This document shows positions 6,387 to 10,326 of a stretch of DNA of 10,326 nucleotides, one piece after another (the stretch's first letter is position 1; each line of letters starts with the position of its first letter). The translations under genes were made by a program, and so were the position numbers. The notes below the pieces were generated by a model. The model was not told where the DNA came from, searched no databases, and saw only the letters and a program-made list of their open reading frames with translations. This stretch comes from Parachlorella kessleri (lineage: Eukaryota > Chlorophyta > Trebouxiophyceae > Chlorellales > Chlorellaceae): contig BBXU01001709.1 in the NCBI GenBank assembly GCA_001598975.1, positions 1 to 10,326 on the forward strand. The letters run 5' to 3'.

Positions 6387-9300
6387 CTAGTCACCCGCCC
6401 CGCCTGCCGCCTGCTGGCCTGACTTGGCTATAAGCGGGCCCAGTAGTGTGGAGCCGGTGACCATCTTAGTGGTGGCTATGAGGAAGTCGGCGTTGACGAG
6501 GCCCTTGTGGGACAGGAAGCGCAGGGCTGAGACTTCTGCGTAGGTCACGCCGCCTATGAAGACCACCATGACAGTCCGCCGCTTGTCGCCTGCACTTGGA
6601 GAACCAAGTGGGCCAGGGCCGGGTCAGCTGTGCTGAGATGGGCGAGGCTTGTACAAGTGCACGACAGGTTGTCGTAGGCCACAATGTAGGATAGCTAGGA
6701 GTCGGCTTGGAGAGCTTCCTCTAGTACTCGTGTCATACATAAGGTCTATCATCACTTCTTTTCCTTTTTCAATCCTATTCCCTCTCCTGGCCTAAGACTG
6801 CTGGGGAAGTACATTGTCTTATGTCACAGGGGGTGCTGTAACATCCAACAACAGTCAGGAGTTGGATGTTACCCAAAGCTACACCCAGGCTTCACCTGGC
6901 GGCTTGCCCGTGTCCCGCTTCTCCACAGGCGCCCCCGTCTCATCAGTGGTTTGCAGCACCTCAAACTGGGGCCCAGGGATTTGCGCCAGCACCGCTTCAG
7001 CAGCCGACCATCCAGCAGTAAGGGCCTGGCAGCAGAGAGGGCCAGGCACGGTTGTGCAGGTTGTGTCAGCTGACCCTGCTGCAAGTATTTACTACTGATT
7101 ACCACAACTACTGGCCCAGAACTCAGGCAAGACTCAGGCGCACTTTGCATCCCGTCCTGTACGTACAGCTCAACTCGCACACCCTGTTTGCACTTCCTGC
7201 CACCCTTGCTAATTGCTAGCCCAAGTCACCGTTGCCTAGTCACAAACAAATAGAACATAGGCAAGGCGCAGAGCACAACTGCGTTCAGCCCTGTCAGGAC
7301 AGTTCGCCCCTACCTCTCCTCCGTTCGCACTGCCTGCCACTATCAACAGAGGCGTGGGGCCTAGCAGCCTCAGCCTACCACCCAGCGTGCCCCTGCAACC
7401 GGCCCGGGCACCCTTACAGCTGTGTACTCACACAACCTGCCTCCACACCACAAGTTTGCCCGACCATGAGCCATCGTAGGCCATCAACCCTCACATGATG
7501 CACATTCCTTGCCAAGGTTACCAGCAGGTATGTCTGGCTATATGCTGACCCTGGGAACTTGCCTGCTGCACGATACGCACGGAGAGGGGTGCATACCCCG
7601 CGTAGGCAAAGTGTATGTCGGCGGGGCTGTCCTCACTCATGGTCTCCCCCTCCTGCAAGCCAGACAGGCAGCAGGCAAGCACCAATTCACAGCCGGACGG
7701 AATCCAGCCTTTCAGTAACCAAACAGGGCAGTTGGGAAGCTCGTTCCATACAGTAAGTGTTGGGACTGACACTACGGTGACTGCCCCAGAAGGTGCCGAG
7801 GAAGCTGGCCGGACTACAGTGTCTCAGGCAAGCCCCAGAGCATGAATGCACACAGTCCTGCCAGTTACAATTGAACCGTGCCTCTGCGAAGCAAAGTCAC
7901 CAACAGATAGTGCCATGGTAACAGTCGGTTCGCTCTTGACCCCCCCCACCCCCCCCCCCGGGCCCACGTGCTAGGCGTACCTGGAGCAGCAGGTGGAAGG
8001 CCTGCTTGGCCGGGCCAAAGCTGCCCTTGCGGCCCTCTCGTCGTTGTAGCATGCCTGCAGTAGGCAGGCACCACCCAGGTGCTGCAATCACAGCCTTCCA
8101 TGTCGCGCACACTCGACAATTCCAAAGAGGCAAACACCTGACCTGGATCCTTCAGGGAACGGCGGGAGGAAGCAATTTGCTAACTGTGGTGGCAGACAGT
8201 CAGGCCCCTGGCCTAAGCACAGCACGGTCCAATAGCTTATGAAGTACCCACCCTGCCACCGTCTTCACCCACCAGCTTTGCCCAGGGCCGCCAGCGTCAA
8301 CAGGTGGTGGTGGCCATAGGTGTTCAGCAGGTCCCTCCGGAGGGGGTCAAAGTACTTTTTGGGCACGCCGCCGTGCACTGCGCAGTACAGGCACAGCAGG
8401 CGTAGCACCACCTCCAGCGGCTCGCCCTCGTACATCAACTCCTGCAGAGGCCCCAGGCGTCCTTGGCCTCGCCTTTGCCTTTTGGGTGTAGTCCCAATCC
8501 TTGCGCCGGGCATTGCCAGCACCACAATGAGAAACACACGATTGCACATTGGAGCAGTAGCAGCTGCCTAACAGCAAGTCATCACCCAGGGCTTGGATGC
8601 CAGGGGTGAACACATGCAACCCCCTCTCCAGCGCTTCCAGAGCACTGAGGACTAACATTGCAAGCTGACACCGCCATCAAGGCTGCCAAGCCACAGCCAT
8701 TAATATTGTCACACAGCTGTTCTTGCTTACCTCTATGGCAGGGATTTCGTCCCCCTCGTCCAGGAGGCCCCCCTCTATGCGCTGCCGTGCCAGGAATGCC
8801 GGCTGCTGGAAGGCGGTGGCCAGCTGCTCCACCAGGCTTGTGTGGAGGGGGATGCGCGTGAACTTCTCCTTGAGGTCTGCAAGGCAAGCAAGGTGTAGTT
8901 ACTTAACATACTGGCCACACAGAAGGCACCAGGTTCCCACAACAGCGCTACCCCAGCTGACACAGAGCTACTTCATGCGTGCTGGGCAGAAAGGAGGGTG
9001 TCATGCGTCGTGTGTTAACAGCTAGCTGGGCTGTGCCTGTCTTTAATTCACCCACCTGCCACAAAGCCTCTCAGGGTGGGGATGTCTGCGGAGTGGATCC
9101 CCTGGTCCCGGAACTGCTGGAAGGACCTGCAGGTAGGGCGAGCCAGGGGGGGCCTTGGGATTGCTGTTCCCGCTGAGTAGCATTGCTGCATGTCGTGGGC
9201 CGCTGGCTGCTTGGCAACACACCTAGCTGCTGCTTGGAATGATTAGGTAAACTGCACTGCTGCCTCGGCCCTTTAAACGTCTACCTTAGCATGACACTGG

Positions 9301-10326
9301 CATCCTGCAGCAGCACATATGACGCTCCAAGGCAAAGAGAGCCTGGCACAACAAGGCTGAAGCCAGCGACCAGCGCCAGTGAGAACCCGCCAGGTCCCCT
9401 CCCACCACACGACCCTCAGGCCAAGCATAAGGCGCCGCACCACACACACCGCCTCACCGGAGGGTCTCATTGAGCCACTTCCGTGCCCCGATGTAGAATC
9501 GGTCCCGCGTCTCCTTGAACACAGCATCCGCGGAGTTGAGGCCATACACCTTGCGCCCGGGGCCTGCTCACAGTCCCACACACCCCAACAGTCAGTTCGT
9601 GGGCGGGAACGTGGACAAGAGCACCTCCCTGCCGCTCCTGTCAGCGCTTCCTCTACTGCCCTCATTTGGCTGGCAGTGTCGGTCCGTCCAAACAGGGACA
9701 AAACACACGCTGCCAACCAGTTCCCTCCAAACCACTTCCCCCCGGCTGCACCCAACAAAGCTGCCCCTCAAGGGTCCCAGCAGTCCCTGCCCCCGCCGCC
9801 AGCAACCTGCCTTCGCTCTCCATGCGGACTTGGCCGCAGCTGAGCCCAAACACCTCGTCCAGCAGTCCCTCGTAGGTGAGCTGGGTGGCCATGGGGGTGG
9901 CCAGGTCCACGGTGCGGTCCAGCAGGATGAGCGTGTCGATGCCGCTGGCGCCTGCAGCAAGGAGTAGGCAAGGCGTGCACAGCAGCATAGTAAGAGCTAG
10001 GGCACCAGATTCTTCACAAGTTTTACTGAGCTGGGTGGACAGGGGGTCGGCTAAGGGCCGTGTCGGGGACCAGCAGGGCAAGTAGCCCCATGCCTCTGGC
10101 ATCTGCACGCCCCAGGGAAATCAACCAAAATGCATGACCTGGGCCCCCTTCACACTCCTATGCACGCCATCTTAAACCCCTAGACCAGCACCCTCCTCTC
10201 AAAGACACACACAGACTTGGTGCTAGGCGCACGACCAGAGTGGGCCACCTCCATGCCGCCTTCCCTAATCCTATTCTGCACTCTTCAGGTGTCTTTTACC
10301 CATCGTCTTCATTTTTCATGCGCAGC
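6387..10326 (-). CDS. VPS33: Vacuolar protein sorting 33 (VPS33), Sec1/Munc18 subunit of HOPS/CORVET; C-terminal two thirds, 5' end outside window
   Basis: Exons, in transcript order: 10326-10300 (probable), 9944-9811, 9563-9458, 9126-9056, 8876-8731, 8441-8273, 8054-7981, 7652-7563, 7025-6896, 6589-6387. Together they encode about 382 residues; full VPS33 is about 600. All phases match. VPS33 clasps SNAREs within the HOPS and CORVET tethers and drives fusion at late endosomes and vacuoles. Family blocks appear in order: IDTLILLDRTVDLATPM, TQLTYEGLLDEVFG, LNSADAVFKETRD, PLEVVLRLLCLYC, LLNTYGHHHLLTL, FAYAGYAPLSVRIVQQ, VLAQIPGPQFE and VMVVFIGGVTYAEVSALRF. A short tail ends GGAGD. From memory it most resembles plant VPS33. 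Introns run from 218 to 537 nt except where noted elsewhere; those after the VRMESE and VRIVQQ exons use GC donors. The exon at the window edge (residues LRMKNEDD) is less sure: joining it in phase needs acceptor CAG at 9947-9945 rather than the stronger CTGCAG ending at 9952. Confidence 0.95.
6590..6895 (-). other. Last intron of VPS33, with a 12-bp hairpin
   Basis: This 306-nt GT-AG intron contains a perfect inverted repeat close to its donor: GTAACATCCAAC (6838-6849), an 11-nt loop and the complement (6861-6872). The donor GT is at 6895-6894, so the hairpin begins 23 nt inside the intron. The rest is unremarkable, with a purine-rich stretch on the transcribed sense near 6750-6790. Confidence 0.7.
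7026..7562 (-). other. VPS33: GC-AG intron in VPS33 (donor CAG|GCAAGT)
   Basis: The exon ending VRIVQQ (7563) must join ALTAGW (from 7025) in phase 0. The only donor giving this is GC at 7562-7561 within CAGCAG|GCAAGT, which is the ideal form of a GC donor. Nearby GT dinucleotides give the wrong phase. The joined protein then lines up without a gap with the remembered plant and animal proteins around this junction. Confidence 0.85.
7940..7959 (-). repeat. Double G-tract just inside a VPS33 intron
   Basis: On the sense (minus) strand this is eleven Gs, T, then eight Gs, starting 21 nt after the donor at 7980. Intronic G runs near donors commonly aid splicing, and this could also form a quadruplex. 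Tract length may contain sequencing error. Confidence 0.75.
9564..9810 (-). other. VPS33: GC-AG intron in VPS33 (donor AAG|GCAGGT)
   Basis: The exon ending VRMESE plus one base (9811) joins the exon starting GC CCC GGG (9563) in phase 1. The donor in that phase is GC at 9810-9809, in AAG|GCAGGT. The nearest GT (9806-9805) would leave phase 2 and not fit either possible acceptor here. This region of VPS33 varies between species, so alignment length cannot confirm it and the evidence is phase plus consensus. Confidence 0.7.

Noticed and set aside
8347..8658. Open minus-strand stretch next to VPS33 exons, reading ALEALERGLHVF
   Set aside because: It falls inside the intron 8442-8730. The phase-0 join of AIE to ELMYEGEP gives a VPS33-like sequence without it.
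9273..9758. Minus-strand open frame of 161 codons across VPS33 introns
   Set aside because: It reads the VPS33 exon at 9458-9563 out of frame; the true frame gives LNSADAVFKETRD.
10290..10325. Pyrimidine-rich stretch ending GCGCAG on the plus strand, like a splice acceptor
   Set aside because: No plus-strand exon can be seen after it at the window edge, and the minus-strand reading fits VPS33.
1..10326. tRNA, rRNA, CRISPR arrays, transposase or reverse-transcriptase genes
   Set aside because: None seen; the repeats are duplications, CTAG-rich sequence and foldbacks without spacer regularity or protein-coding mobile genes.

Overview
The window looks like nuclear DNA from a green alga, most likely a core chlorophyte (chlorophycean type). 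The reasons are spliced genes with short GT-AG introns (about 75-540 nt), moderately high GC, long CAG/GCC-rich noncoding stretches, a TGTAA poly(A) motif behind one gene, and a VPS33 homologue that from memory reads closest to plant proteins. The lineage is inferred, not tested by any search.

Positions 1-4600 hold a diverged tandem duplication, offset by about 3.0 kb (position 1 pairs with 2983). Each copy carries the last exon of a small secreted collagen-like (Gly-X-Y) protein. The second copy is complete: a signal-peptide exon at 2681-2750 and a Gly-X-Y exon at 3086-3315, joined in phase 1, give 99 residues. The first copy is cut by the window start and partly decayed: its acceptor is no longer CAG and it has an early in-frame stop. 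Downstream of each collagen exon lie about 1.3 kb of homologous noncoding DNA, including a 70-nt hairpin that shows one compensatory base-pair change between copies. Between the copies are a 240-bp block with 18 CTAG tetramers and a 120-bp nested inverted repeat.

Positions 5233-5962 hold a complete three-exon gene for transcription elongation factor ELOF1 (87 residues, both CxxC pairs present). Positions 6387-10326 hold, on the opposite strand, the C-terminal two thirds of VPS33, the Sec1/Munc18-type subunit of the HOPS and CORVET tethering complexes. Nine exons are certain and a tenth is probable at the window edge. All junction phases agree, and two of its introns need GC donors. ELOF1 and VPS33 converge, with 424 bp between their stop codons.

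The genes do not form a functional pathway: ELOF1 is nuclear, VPS33 endolysosomal and the collagen-like proteins presumably extracellular. The most unusual material is the duplicated collagen-like unit and the structured noncoding DNA between and behind its copies.
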